DNA of 64,000 nt from Camarhynchus parvulus (lineage: Eukaryota > Chordata > Aves > Passeriformes > Thraupidae). The translations under genes and the position numbers were made by a program. The notes beneath the pieces are model-generated. The model saw only the letters and a list, made by a program, of their open reading frames with translations. It had not been told where the DNA came from and ran no database searches. Shown here one piece after another: positions 50,352 to 63,599 of this stretch (the first letter of the stretch is position 1; the number at the start of each line of letters is the position of its first letter). The DNA is taken from assembly GCF_901933205.1 (NCBI RefSeq), contig NC_044572.1:89308965-89372964 (forward strand), read 5' to 3'.

Positions 50352-52530
50352 TTTATAAATGACCATGAGTGCATTCATTGTATAATGATATTATTATACA
50401 AGCAAATAGTTGATAGACATCGATTTACACATTTTATTGTTTTTCTATAGCATGAAAGGATACTTCTGTTGAGGAGAGGTATTGAAATTCTGTAGAAAAC
50501 CTTGATAGAAACAGGACTAGCACTATTCCATTTATCTGGGTCATGACTACAAACTTCAGAATGAAATAGACATTCTTATTGTTTCATGCAAATCCATCAA
50601 TATTTATCTTTAAAAAGAAAAGGAAGGACACAAATAGAAGGCTGTTATTTACTGTTATTAGCATAATATTACTAAGAAAAACATGTAGTTGGACTGATCA
50701 TAGTCTTTTTATTAGCACACATTTCAGAGATATCCCAAATTATCTTTTAGTTGGTTTCCTTATTAATTCAGCTAGAGAAGACACATCATTACAAGATTAA
50801 AATGGCATTATTATTGCTGGGTGAATATGAAGCTTACTGGAAACAATAGTTGTTGTGACAACAATCACTGAAAAAGAAAATTAAATACATCTAAAAGTAC
50901 TACTGATAAGGCTGTAGTCAGAACTCTCTTTTTAATCTACATTATAACAAGTTAGTATTTTTTTCTTTCATGTTGCTAAATTATATATATAATAGACTAA
51001 ATTGCACCAACATTAGCACATTACTGCAGTTCTTCATTTCACTGAGAGTAGGAAATATTTACAAATTTTCCAAATATGGTATATCATGACTCTTGGAAAT
51101 GCTCATCTACATGATTCATGAAAAAGAAAGTTGTTTCCAGCAGGTAAGAACAGTAAAGACAAAGAAATATTTTGCAATGCAAATAAAAGAAGATGAAAAA
51201 AACAAGCACTTCCATCAGTCTGACTGTAAAATCATAAGACTGCAGAGTATGATATGCATTAAGCATAATTATATACAAATGCATACTTTGAAAATGAACA
51301 TCAAAAGTGTGTTTATATTGCAGTGAAATTAAGCACATGTCCCAGTTAATATTAATAACTTCCTTGTTATATGAGTGTGTTTTCATTTTAAGAGCATTTT
51401 ATTTGTAGTCTTTGCCACTGAGTTTGATTCTCTATTGCAGTTCTTAGACCAAAACTACATCAGTACACCGCTGCTGTAGGCAAAGAAGTTTCCTAGCTAG
51501 TCTGCCACTGCCACTACCAAATGGGGTATTACAGCATCTTATACACGATCCTGTCTAAAGTCCTCTTATATGGGCTTTTCTAGTTGACAGGCACCTGTAC
51601 AATTAGAGGAAGAGATGCATCAGAAAATGCAGAAAAATTAATCAGCGGTACAGTTAACATAAGTTAAAAATAGGGGAAAATTATGCAGAAATGTTGCTCT
51701 GTGATATAGAAAGCTTGGACTTAAGTGCCAACAAATTTTTTTCCCCCAGTGATTCCTGGACAACCAATGATCCTTGGGCCAAGCCATACAAGAAATCTGC
51801 AAGGAGAAATAATTCTCTTGGTCCTGAGTCAGTCTGTATGAAATTGTCATAGCACTCTTGTCAAAGCACCACTCTAGAGCAAATTTCATCTCAACAGTTT
51901 TGTGTGAATAATGAGATGAAAAACTGTCTTGCAATATTTACAAAAGAGAACAACATGAAAGTAACATAGATACTTAATAAGAAACTAAAAGGAGGTCCTG
52001 TAAAAGCAAAATCTTCACTGGAAGTTTGGGAATGATTTGGATACTCTTGTTTGAGTCACAATACAAATGTATACATTTTCCAAAAGGTTAGAGGAAGAAC
52101 AGAACAAAGTCAGCATGGGCAAACAGTAGAGTAAGGAAGTAGATTAAAATTAAAAAGCAATCCTTCAAATATGTGAAGTTCAATCTGAATAATGACCAGA
52201 AAAGAACATGAACTTTTGTAGCTTAAATGTAAAAACATTAATGTCAGACAAAAAAAACCCTTTAAAATCTTGTCAGGAAAAATGAGTACTTGGATGAGAT
52301 GAAACATGGATTACAATGTAGCAAAAGAACTACATTAATATTTTGCATCTCCCTGCATCAGGTGCATGTTTGAAGACATTTTTTGTTTGCTTGTTTTAAG
52401 CCAGAACTTTTTTTTACAAAGAACACAAAAGAGAATAAAAATATCGCATTTAAATGTCAGGTGCACAGCTCATAGGACAACTTGACAAAATGAAGGATTT
52501 TACGTCATCAAAGCCAAACACATGTTTTCA
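50352..52530. other. Anonymous A+T-rich DNA
   Basis: No gene or repeat was recognised. Two antisense open frames (77 codons plus, 100 codons minus) near 51.1-51.4 kb have no recognisable content. Confidence 0.5.
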
Positions 52531-53110
52531 AGACCTTTGCTGAAATTCAAGGAATAAATGTCTGAATTATCGACCAAAGTATGTGCCTTCCACTTAAAAA
52601 TGGCTTTATACCAGAGGACTAGAAGGAAACTTTGGAAACTCACTGATCAATAACCTGTACTGTGAATGAAACAAAAAAATAAGACAAAGTCTGGGGTCTC
52701 CACAGGGACTCTTAAGGAAACTAAGTAGCCATGGTATAAGAGAAGACTCTACACTGGATAAATAAATGGCTATAAATTAGGATGCAGCGGAAAAAATTAT
52801 TTTCATACAGAAGAGAATTGATCAGTGAAGTTCTGAATAAACTGTCATGTAAAGAAGATGAATAACTAAGTGAAAAATTTTCTGACCATGATGATTTGTT
52901 TGGGATCTTAAAAAGAAGAGTTGGCTGCAGAGAGTTGCAAAAGGATTACATAGCCCTGAGATGCAGGATGATAAACTGCAAGATGGGATTTAATACAAAT
53001 AAATGTGATGTGCATATGGAAAAACAAATGTAATTTTATGACAGGTTCTATAATGATGGGTTCTAAGATGACTTTTAACAGCAGGAATGAGTTCATAGAT
53101 TAAAATAAAT
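52531..53110 (+). pseudogene. Broken CR1 LINE copy: reverse-transcriptase region
   Basis: This is an old sense-strand CR1 remnant from the internal part of the element, not its 3' end. Recognisable pieces in order are 'ttgctgaaattcaaggaata', 'ataccagaggactagaagg', 'aaactaagtagccatggtat' (the Lys-Leu-Ser-Ser-His-Gly region), 'tctggggtctccacagggac' and 'agagttgcaaaaggatta', then 'aatgtgatgtgcatatggaa' and 'aatgatgggttctaag'. These follow parts of the CR1 ORF2 polymerase domain, although the 'ggggtctccacagg' word is displaced relative to the expected order. Sequence expected between the second and third boxes is largely missing, so there is an internal deletion or rearrangement. Stops and frameshifts occur throughout; it cannot encode an enzyme. 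Confidence 0.78.
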
Positions 53111-56014
53111 ATCTTCACACAATGATCCCTTCAGTGTTCACTAAAGGGAAAAAACCCCAAATGTTAAGGCTTAATAGGTAAAGAATAGAAGACAAGACAG
53201 AAAATAGTATTATTTGATTATATGAATCACCTGCACACCTGCATTTGAATGTTATGTACATTTTACTCTCTGATATCCTGAAGAAGATACAATGGAAAAT
53301 CAGGAATATGTTCAAAACCAGCTTCCAAGTGAGGAAGTGTTAAGTAAACTAGCATGGTTTGAGGCTGACGGAAACAAGGGAGGTATGATGGCATCCATAA
53401 ATTCAGAAATGGTGCAGTGTACAGACTGCATTCCCTTCCATTCTAGAACTATCTGCAATCAAACAAAACCACAAGGGGACAGGTCCAAATTTTGGAACAA
53501 CATGGAATATTAGGGGTAGTAATAGCCAGTCTGAAAGGCAATGGGACACAACTACTTGCATGGATTCTAAAAAACATTGGAAGAAATATAAATGATGTCA
53601 CTGGGGTCTGTAAGGAATGGAGATAACACACCTACCTCTAAAAGTTTTCTAAATATGCAACTGCTGGGTTCAGGGGAATTTCACAATATACTTGTCATCT
53701 TCCACTTTTTTCCAGGCATCTGCTTTTGCCTACTGTCAGAGACAGGATACAGGACCAGACAGGGTTTTGGTCTGATCTGACACAGCTGTTCAGATGCTCT
53801 CAGTGATAAAACTCACTGTTTTTCATTATGAAAAATAAAAATATTTGATTTTTTGTCTGTTAAACATTCCATGCAATAGACATGAGTGAGTGCTCTATTT
53901 CTTTGCAAGTGTGTTTGGAAGCTTTCCTCTTGATCATCATATACTGAATGTAGAAGAATACTGCAGTTTCTGTCTCAACTACACAGTGCTGTTATATATT
54001 AAGAGTACTGTAAGACCTTAAAAGTGTGTTCATTGTTGTGGAAATCTTTAAAACTTAGGAAGGATTTCCAATACAGTTCCAAGATATTTCTCTTTTAATG
54101 TATTTGCAAATCTGTTTTGGTGAATGCTCAGTACATCAAAGAAAAAGAAGGGAAAAAAAGTGAAAAAAGAAACCTTTGCAGGACCTTTATATTCAGCTTT
54201 ACAGAACAGTGAAATGGTTTTTTTGAACCTTAATACTCAACTGTACATGTACGCCTGGTCTGGAAATATTGTAATGCCCAGTGGTTTCACTTAGGTCTGC
54301 CCATGTAGGTTGCAGTTATGTGACATTATCTACATACAAGCCAAAACGCTTCTTTATTTTTATAGAAAGCCTCAGTAAAATTCTGCAATCAAGGATTATA
54401 TACACTTCTGAAATAATTCCTCATTTTAGTAATTCATTCTTCCTTTCATCTTTTGTGTTTGGTCAGATGACATATTCCCTTATTTTTAAGGAGACACAAT
54501 GCATGAGAAGATAAAAACTCAACTCAGTGGTCTTACTCCTCTTTGGAAAATGTTTCAAGGCAACAGATTTATCACTCATATGAAACTCCTCATATACAGA
54601 TCAACATTTTCAAATTTTGAATTAATTTTCTACCATTTTTCCAATTGCATTAGTGTCTGCTTTTAAGTGACATTGTTGAGGAAGATTGTCTATGGAGAGG
54701 AGGGGACTGTAGTAAGGACAGAATATGTGATACTGGAAGGGTTTCAATTTCATAGTTACTGAGTGTAAAATGGATATGCGAAACCCATAGAAGAGAATGT
54801 GAAGTCATAGTGCACAAGTGGATACTATTGAGCCTACTGAACTGTCTGTGTGGGAAGGCACTGTGTCATAATGTCAGGGAATGAAATTCACAGAAAATTT
54901 GTAAAATATTGCTAAAATTTTTTATATAGCATGGAAAGTCTTGGCAATTATTCAGGTTTGGATGGATAATATTCTTCTGGAGAAGATTATAGCTGCCTGT
55001 CACAGGCTGAAGTTTCCTGGAAAGCATCGTCCAGATATCTTTAATATCTTTACCAGATAAGCCCAGGAAAAGTAGTGGCTTTCAAGTAATATTCTCCGAG
55101 GCACTTGCAATGTGGACAACAATAAAGTCCAGAAGTTTTGCTTTGCCACCTGATGAGAAAGTGAGTCAAAAAACTACTCTCTAAGGAAACAGTGTAAAGT
55201 GTCTCGGGTGACCCATAAACTCTATTGTGCATCATATCCCTTCTCAGCCATAGAAAATATTACTGTCAAGAGAAAACAAAAAAAAAAATTGAGATACTGG
55301 AAAGAAATATCAAATAGAATATTCAAAAGAAAAGGGTTTCTATAAGTTTTATGGAAATCAAGACTACCTAGACTACCTTAAACAGCAGATTGGCTTGAAT
55401 CATCCTACTACCAGCCACTGTTAATCATTATACCCATAGCTTAGATTTGAGAGCAGAAGTTTCTTTTTGTTCTGTGATTAGGCATGTTAGGCCAAGAAAG
55501 ATTGTCCATCAGAGAAGGTGGAAGACTAGAAACTACAAGTTGTAGGATAGGAATAGTGTCATGACTTGCTCAAGTTGGTATGCTTTAGACTTGATATGAA
55601 TTCTGCCTAGTTTTGCTTTATATGTTATAAATGCTGTGCACCCAAACAGCCTGAAAGCAGTAGTCATCTCACCATTAGGATCTGGCAAACTTCCCTCTAG
55701 GTTTTGTTTTTCATACCTGTACTGAAATAAACCAACATGTTTCAGATGTTTCTGGATTGAGACATTGTTTTTACTATTAGAAAGTCTGATATTGTATAAC
55801 ATTTCCAAAGAGATTTTGCTTGGTTGTTCTCCAATGCAGAGATGAGCACTATGGATGAGCAGTGGGAAATAATTTAAGAAATGGCTGCAGACCCTGCAAC
55901 TGAAATTCATTTTGGCTAAATCTAAACAAGGAGGAGGGTTACAGAGGTCAAATGTTGTTATGTAGTATGTAAAGAGTAGAATGAGCAAATAATTGAAAGG
56001 CTTTTGAAAAATAT
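53111..56014. other. Anonymous DNA between two CR1 remnants
   Basis: No gene was recognised. The minus-strand frame at 55533-55988 (151 codons) is among the longest in the window but shows no domain, signal or exon context. The frame at 53292-53513 (73 codons, plus) is likewise anonymous. Confidence 0.5.
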
Positions 56015-56300
56015 ATAAACAGTCTGGTAGAAAGACAGACTGAAGAGAGTTTATACAAATAAGCAGAAGAAAGTTAAAAGGATAATTAGAGGAGCAAAGA
56101 AATAATATTGGATGTCAAGCTGTATGGAATATTTCAATTAAAAGCTCTTCAACTATATCTGTAATAGAGACATAAGTTCAAAGGTTAAATTGTCCCATTA
56201 AAAACAATGATGGGGGATTGAAGACAGGGCATAAGGAAGTGGCAATTTGTTAAATGTTATTTAGCTTCTGTTATTACAGCTGAAGAAGAAGATGGAAAAC
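56015..56300 (+). pseudogene. Broken CR1 LINE copy: region upstream of the reverse transcriptase
   Basis: Sense-strand remnant with the CR1 ORF2 boxes 'agaaagacagactgaagaga', 'gaagaaagttaaaaggataa' and 'ttagaggagcaaagaaat' (reading through an Arg-Gly-Ala-Lys core), then 'ttgtcccattaaaaacaatg', 'aggaagtggcaatttgttaa' and 'gctgaagaagaagatgg'. This part lies upstream of the polymerase core in the element, yet it sits downstream of the 52.5-kb remnant, so the two are separate insertions or were rearranged. Frame is lost in several places. Similarity may continue weakly to about 56815 but I cannot confirm it. Confidence 0.72.
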
Positions 56301-58599
56301 TGCTTGGCAGAAGAATTTTGTTTCTCACAAAGACAGGCCAGTTCCTAATAAAGTGCAGGTAAAATTGGAAGTAAATGAGTCATTTATCAGCAAATGCACA
56401 TTATCCTAGTGTCACAGACAGAAGTGTTGGAGATTTAGGAAAGATACTCTAATTTGCTATAAGTTAGGGAGGTTCTAGCTTATTATCAACTTTTTTTTTG
56501 TATATAACCTTCACGCAAAGTCTCATAGAGCACTGGGGTAGCTCAAATGCCTTTACAATTATTTTCCTCAGTGCAGGTCAACCTGGGATTTTAGAAATTA
56601 AAGTAATAGAAATTATCCAGGTTAGTGGCAGATTATATATCAAGGCATACCAGTCAAATATAGAGGTAAGAACATGCAATAAAAGAGCAGAACAAATCCA
56701 AACCTTCACTAAAGAACCATATGAAAATAAATGTTGGGAAAACCTAAGAAGATTCTTGCAAAATATACAGAAATATATTTCCTCAGATCAGATATCAGCA
56801 CTGCAATGAAATATTAAAGCTTTGAGCTGGACGACTATCACAGCATATAAATGAATACATTAACCAGCTCAGTTTATAACTCTGAGTAAAATTCAAGTAG
56901 AGTATCATATTCAAAAGGACCGGAAATGTTCATATGCCATAAGGTTTAAAATCATGCTACAGAACAAAAGCAGCATACACCGTATAATGAGATGAATTAG
57001 AATATTTTTACAAGAGAGACAAATGGGAATAATACACAACACACAGTGAATATAAAGACTTAAATATGAAATGAGTTTTCTGTCATTAAATAAATCTTGA
57101 AAACTGAAGTTCAGCCTCTTTTATTTCCAAAATTCAGCATTCAATATTCTCCTAAAGATGGCTGGGCATTCAAAAGTGTCTTGTATTTAATCAGTCAGAA
57201 TTGAGAGTTTCTGGGAGTTTTGAATATCTGGCAGTTTGAGTGCATCATCTTTCTTAACTCCATTTTTTACAGTGAAGAGTCAGATCTATGTTGCTTCCAA
57301 CAACCCTGTTTTGGCATTTCCACCTCTTATTGCTTACAGACAAGATTGAATTCAGCAGCCTCTTCTCCATGACAGCTAATATGAGCTAAAAGAGTTTTCT
57401 TTGGTCAATCCCATCTCCTCTTTATATCTTTGCACCACTGGAAGCTATGAGCTTCCATAGAAGGGAGGAGCCTTCAGGATGCAAAATGGAAAGTAGATAG
57501 CTGCAAAGCTGTCCAGAAACCAATCTTCCCCTAATTATAGGGGTCTAGACAGCTAGAATAGGAGATACAGCTGTGAAGCAAAGAAATGGTAACAGCCTCT
57601 GTCATAGACACTGTAGGAAAACTTTCCATTAAACAGTTCTGGGCCTTTATGGGACCACTAGAGGAAAGTAGGAAGATGAATTTTCCTTCTGTAAAAGTAA
57701 GATGTAGAATATTCACATTAAGAATCTCAAGCCTCATTTTTGACTAAAACTTTTCATATCTCAGATGCAATACCAATAGATTTATTTCTGTTTCAGTCCT
57801 CACAGACTATATATCTCTTATATATTCCTTGCCAGCTTTACAAAAAATATACCTGTTTCATCATGGGAGTTGATTATTGTAATTTTCTCTTTAAAAATCT
57901 CTCAGGTTTGTCACATCAGCTCTGAATATAAGAACTCAACTGCTATATTGCTATTCAGATGAATTGAGCATATTATGCTATTCCTCTCTTTTGTACAATA
58001 ACTGCTTCTTAAAAAGCTGATTTACTATCAAATGCCACTATTTTTTAAATCTCTTACTAATGTGGGCCCTGGTTCTGTTCTTTAATCTCATTTTGACAGG
58101 TATCTGTGCCATGTGTATCTCCTATTATTTAAATACCATACTGTCACCACTTTGGAAGGTAAATGTCTTTTGCTTTCTTTGCTTCAAGTTTAAGATGGTT
58201 CTAAATTATGTCACAATGCATATTTCTATGTCTTTATGGTGTTTAAAATTACAAATGTCCCAATAGTATGAGAGGGAAAATATAAAACCTTTATCACTAC
58301 CATCATAGCAATAATGTTTGGTATTTCAGTGCTTTAGAGGCAAAGAGAATGCATAATTACCTGTAATAATTATTACACCTATGCAAAAAGTTTCTGTATT
58401 TCAACAACATTCTCAATAGGAACAATATATACTAAAAGGTAAGTCTTGAGACTTAAATCAGATTAATGCACAAATCTGCTTATATCATAAAAGGAGAGGG
58501 GGAAAAAAGCCCTTGAATTATTTTCCTTTCTCTTGTTACATATCTCAAGCCATTACTGCCAACCCATCAAATGAAAACTGCATCTTCTAGAAGCTAAAA
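56301..58599. other. Anonymous A+T-rich DNA
   Basis: No gene was recognised. The 103-codon frame at 56498-56809 (plus) may overlap a decayed CR1 continuation but has no recognisable domain. Confidence 0.45.
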
Positions 58600-59100
58600 T
58601 TGCGAACACTACAAGTCATGTTGCAGTTGACATGAAAACAACCATTGCTGGCATATCTTGTATTTTTACAGCTGACTATTCTCTCCCTGACATTTTTAGT
58701 AAAGTTGAGCAATATCCAGATTCCAGCCTTGATACCAGTCGGCACAGCAACATTCATCTTAAGATGACATCTGTTGAGAATTTTTCAATAACTTAATGGT
58801 TATAAAGCATGTGAGGAGGGGGATAATAGAGGGATTATGACATAAAAATGCTAAAGCCCTTGTGGGGGAACTGCTGCACATAAAGTTTTGATTTGGTAAT
58901 TCAAACTAATGCAGTTTGTAGTCCTCTAGAGAGAGGGCAATAATGGTGCACAATATGCTCTTAAACACTGATGCATAACACATTGTGCTAGAGCCAAAAG
59001 GCACTGTACAATATCATTATGGTGCAGAGAGAAGCAGTAACTTTGGGAGCTGCTTTTACAAAGATCTGCATGCACAGGTAACAAACAATGATATTCCTCT
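58600..59100. promoter_or_regulatory. Candidate conserved non-coding segment
   Basis: Non-repetitive sequence of even composition, free of long open frames and rich in homeodomain-like and octamer-like words ('ggtaattcaaactaatgcag', 'caataatggtgcacaat'). The assignment rests on texture only. Confidence 0.2.
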
Positions 59101-61139
59101 CCTTTCTATGCTCCTTAATCTATTCCTTTGGGCATCTTAGGAAAACATGGCATTTATTGTTAATAGGAAAAAATGTTAAAGTTAAAAATACAAAGATTTG
59201 TGTCATGCAGTACATATAGGCTTACCTTCTTTTTTTTTTTTTTCCTTCTTTTTTTTAAGATGAATTAGGCAGGATTATAATTTTTCATTGTTTTTCTTTG
59301 AATGTGGTTAAACAGGGAAAGAACATATTTGGACAAAGTTAGAAAACAGACAAAATTAAAGATCTGTCAATGTGAAATGTACCCAAATTATGTACTAATG
59401 ATATTCTTGGAGGATAAAAAGCATGCAGAAATGGAATGGAGAATTATTATAAAATTTATAAAAATCTCACGCAATGTACAGCTAATATGATTTTTTATTA
59501 TTTTTGCCTATTTTATTACTGTTGAAATGGGTTTATTTAATTTACATAGCATGTGCTGCTGGATGTAATGTCAAACATAACATTTAAATGAGAACACAGT
59601 TTTTTGATTACTTCTCCAGGACTTCTGGCAGTGTGAATTTAAGGAGACAAAACCAATATGCTTGAATGGCAAATTGTCTGTGCCAGGACAAAGCAAAATA
59701 AAAAAATAAAGCTCCGTATTATCTGATTTTCTAGAAAATGCATATATAAATGACTTTCTGGTTCATATGGACCCTATCAAGGTTGAACAACTCCATCATG
59801 CCCTTCCTGTAAACATGCTGATACCTTTTTGGATTTTTTAATCTGAGTCAAAAGTTTGAGAAAAAGGTATTGTTGTTCAAAATACTTTTTCTTCTGAGGA
59901 ATCCTATAATATAAGTGGTTTTGTGCATTTGCACAAGTGGTGATTCATCTCATCTTCCTTCTGTGGCCTGAAAATCAGTTTTCCTGTGGAGTTTGGTTGA
60001 TTTGTCTAATCATACTTAATGGCGTCAACATATGGAAAAACGATAATCAATCACACCCCAATGTGCTTGTCCCATTTGGATGGGACTAGTCAGCTTCCCA
60101 GGGGCCTATTTCCTTCAACTGTGTCTGAAGAAGCAGCCCAGAAAACTGGCTCACCTCATTCTGACTGACAAAACTAGATAGAAATCCTGCGTTAAGGACT
60201 GAGTATAGAAGTTGTGGGAGAAAAAAAAAACAAAAACAGAGAAAAAGATTTGCACTCCTGCATATGCAGGTGTCAAGTGTCATTTCAGGTAGTGAGGCTA
60301 AATCTCCTGGCTGTCTGCTGCTGCTCCAGACAGCTGTGTCTTCCTTGTACATCCCAGATCATACCTGCTCTCTCTATGCTGATGTGCCAGGCAACTGAGG
60401 GTATGTAAAACAAGTTAGAGGCTGCTGCTGCTCCCTGTTTCACTCATCCCAGATCCATGAGTCCTCTGTCATAAAGGGAAAACCAGTCTGTTCTCACCAA
60501 GGGATCAGGCTCTGAGCTGCTGCCCAATTTTTAGTGTCTGGTACTGTGGACACTATCTCATGCTTCACCATGGTCTTCCAGATCCCTGCTGTACCTTGTT
60601 CCTCTCCATTGGGCTCTGTAACCACCGGAGTCTGTGTAGCAGTACATCATTGGGTCATCGTGCTCGGAAGGCTTGCGCTTTATGTACAGTGCTTGTGCCA
60701 ACAGGAAGCTTTGCAAAGGGGCCCAGATCTTCTCAGAGAGAGTTATTTGTGTGCCATGTGATTGAACTTAATTTAAATTAATGTCTTTTTGGAATCCTAG
60801 CAAATATAGTGTCCAACATTTCCTCTTTTGTCATTCAGCTGCACTCTGGCATTTTTTTCTCACATATTACTGGTGACAGTAATAAGTTTTTAGGCTCCTT
60901 TCCTTTCCAGTTCTTTCCATGTTTCCCATGAGGAGTCTGATCCCAAAGTTTGTTGAGCAAATGTAAGATTTTTTCATTTAATGTCAAAATGATTTGGGGG
61001 ATATTTTCATTTTCAGCTGAGGTGTCTTTAAGTTTAATCATGCCTCAATGAATGAGAAGCTAGCACACAGTGGATACCAAGAAATGAAGACATTGCTTGG
61101 TAAAGTATCACCCAACAACAGAGCAAGCAGGACTCTGCA
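59101..61139. other. Non-coding DNA with a polypyrimidine tract and a CpG-bearing patch
   Basis: A polypyrimidine tract of mostly T lies at 59226-59256. Around 60290-60760 the sequence is richer in G+C and carries several CpG dinucleotides near 60625-60680. Two plus-strand frames of 75 and 73 codons overlap there and read no known protein. An unrecognised non-coding exon or regulatory element is possible. Confidence 0.4.
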
Positions 61140-61400
61140 GCTCGCAAAATCGTTGTTATAAGGCAGCTGTGTGATTTAAATAGGGGTTGATTTGGAATAA
61201 ATTAATTTTGGGTTCAAATGTGGTGGTTTGAATGTGTGTCACACAGCTTCTTCCTGTCAGGATCATTGCTGGATTTGGTGCTGCCCATCATAAACAGTGC
61301 TCTGTGATCACGTGTTCATTTCTCATCTAGAGCAGAGAAGTACGAGCACATTGTCTGATGAAGCGCAGATGTTTGTGACTGAGAATCCATGACATTATAG
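61140..61400. promoter_or_regulatory. Candidate conserved non-coding segment
   Basis: Non-repetitive sequence with a forkhead-type ATAAACA at 61290-61296, a palindromic E-box CACGTG at 61309-61314 and a TAATT-rich word near 61200. The motifs are visible; any binding is inferred. Confidence 0.2.
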
Positions 61401-63599
61401 ACTTTTCTCAGGGGTACAGTTCCCCCTTTTCTGTTTTTAAATGCCTGGAAAGGCGTAGGAATGTAGGTGTTGCAAACCTGTTGGTGCACAGTAGTTCTTC
61501 ACTCATGCCTGGTCCACAACCGGCAAAGGTTTTCATTCCCACTGCTCCCTCTTGTTCATGAGGACAGAATGCCAGACAACAATGACTGTGATCCTTCTCT
61601 AGGCCATTTACAGTGTGCATGCAAACCAGGAGATGGGTTTGGAAAAGTTTAGACGCTACTCAAATGATGCAGCAAGATTAGTAACACCAAAAGGATAGCT
61701 TGAATTTTATCCTTTTCCCCAGCCTGCAGATTCTGGGATAGCTATTGAGTGTGATATATGAGATGCATATTATTATTGAAAATAAAATGCTGGGATATAA
61801 ATTACCATTTAAAAAAAATCAGTTTTTTTACATTACCATTTAATAAAAAATTAGTGACACACCAATTAAAAGACTCAAAATTCTGCTCCATGCTTAATAT
61901 ATAATGGGGGAAATTACATGGAATATATGTAAATCTTTTTATGTTTTCTTTATATATAGTATTGTAATCCCTCGAATGAGAATTTGCTGCATTGTTCCAT
62001 TGCCAAAGTGATGTCTACAAATGAGGGCTCAGGGAATTGCTGCAGGCTTTCTGATGAACTGAGCCAGCAAGCCACTGTGGACACAAGCCTGAGTTTTTGA
62101 ATGAAGAAGAGGATTTACACATGCAAAGATATTTGTCTCCTTTCTCTTTCAGATTTCCAACAAACAGCTCCTCCTTTCATATACTGGCAATAATCGGAAA
62201 CAAAATGCAAAACCTAAATGTACTTGTGTGCTCCAAGTCTTCTCCATCTTTTTCAGCTATATAATTTTTTCCGTTGAAAGATGCAACTCTTCTTTACAGT
62301 TGCCACTGATGAGATAATTAATACAATAATTCAAAATTCATTATTTTTACCATCTTCTAAACATTTCTAAAAATACTTAAATGCCATTTTGCAGACAAAT
62401 TACTTGTGAAACTATCTATCTATCAGGGAGACTTTCAGTTAAAAGTTTGTACAAATAAATATATTCTATATGTTATTCTTTTCAAAGAATGTTTGATCTA
62501 ATAGCTTCTAAAGATGGAATTTTGTTTGATTTCCTCGTTGTTTCATACCTAAAAGAACAGTCTGAAAAAGACGAAAGATGCATTAGTTTGCTTAGCTACT
62601 TAGCATTAGAAGAGTCAGTATTTTGTGAATTACAGAACAAGATTCAGTTTAAAGGATGATTATTTTTTTCTACTGATTGCCTCCCCGCTTGAAAATACTA
62701 AGTGGCCTTAAAGTGCCAAGGAGTTATAAGAAGTTTAAATTAATGTTAAATATATTAATCCTTTTTTCCTGTGGAAAAAGGAATAAATTCAGTATACTCA
62801 AACATTCAAACCCCAGCTATTTAATGATTTTTTGTAGGATATCTTATATTATACATTAGTGTTATATAGTGACCTGAAATGCACATGAAACCAACAACAA
62901 AAAGAAAAATAGCCTTTGTCCCTGTACCCTTTGTGTCTGTGCATGGCCTCCTCATGTGCTGGGATAAGTATGTGACTCCATGAAACTTTTCACCCCTTAT
63001 CTTTCCTCGTGCATTTGGAGAGTATATATTTAGATGCTCTGATATCAGTGCAGAGGAGAAAACTTTCCTGAATACATTTTTATAATCATTTGTATACATA
63101 AGGCCATGGTATCAACAGATTTGGGGAAATTAATATTAAATGTTGAGGCAAAGCAGCTAGCAATAATTAGGGAATTTTCAAGGTCATACCTGCAAAAACA
63201 ATTTCTTGTACACTAAAAACAGCATTCAGTCATTTCTGAAAGAACAAAAGATAGAACATTCATTGCAGTTTTTCATCACTTCCATGAGTTTTCTTTTGAA
63301 AAGAAGTGCTACATTGTAGACTCCTTCCAGTCAATCAAAATGCAGAACTCTTTTTCAGAAATTCGTATTTTACTATACAAGAAAGCCCTATTCTCTCAGA
63401 AATCACTTGTGAACAGCAGTTGAGTTTTGCTAGTCCACTGTCTGAGGTGAATCCAAGATCAGTTATGGTTTGAATATAATTGTGAGGTGTACAAACAATT
63501 GTTTTTAAAGGCAATATTCTCACTGTAGTTTAAACTCAAGGTTTTATAAATGAGGTGGTATAGTAAGAAATGTTTGTAATTAAAACTCTGCAATGGAAA
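61401..63599. other. Anonymous A+T-rich DNA
   Basis: No gene or repeat was recognised. The two antisense frames near 61.4-61.65 kb and the 92-codon minus-strand frame at 62821-63099 have no recognisable content. Confidence 0.5.

Noticed and set aside
55533..55988. 151-codon open frame on the minus strand
   Set aside because: No recognisable protein family or exon structure. It lies just before a CR1 remnant on the other strand and is best treated as chance.
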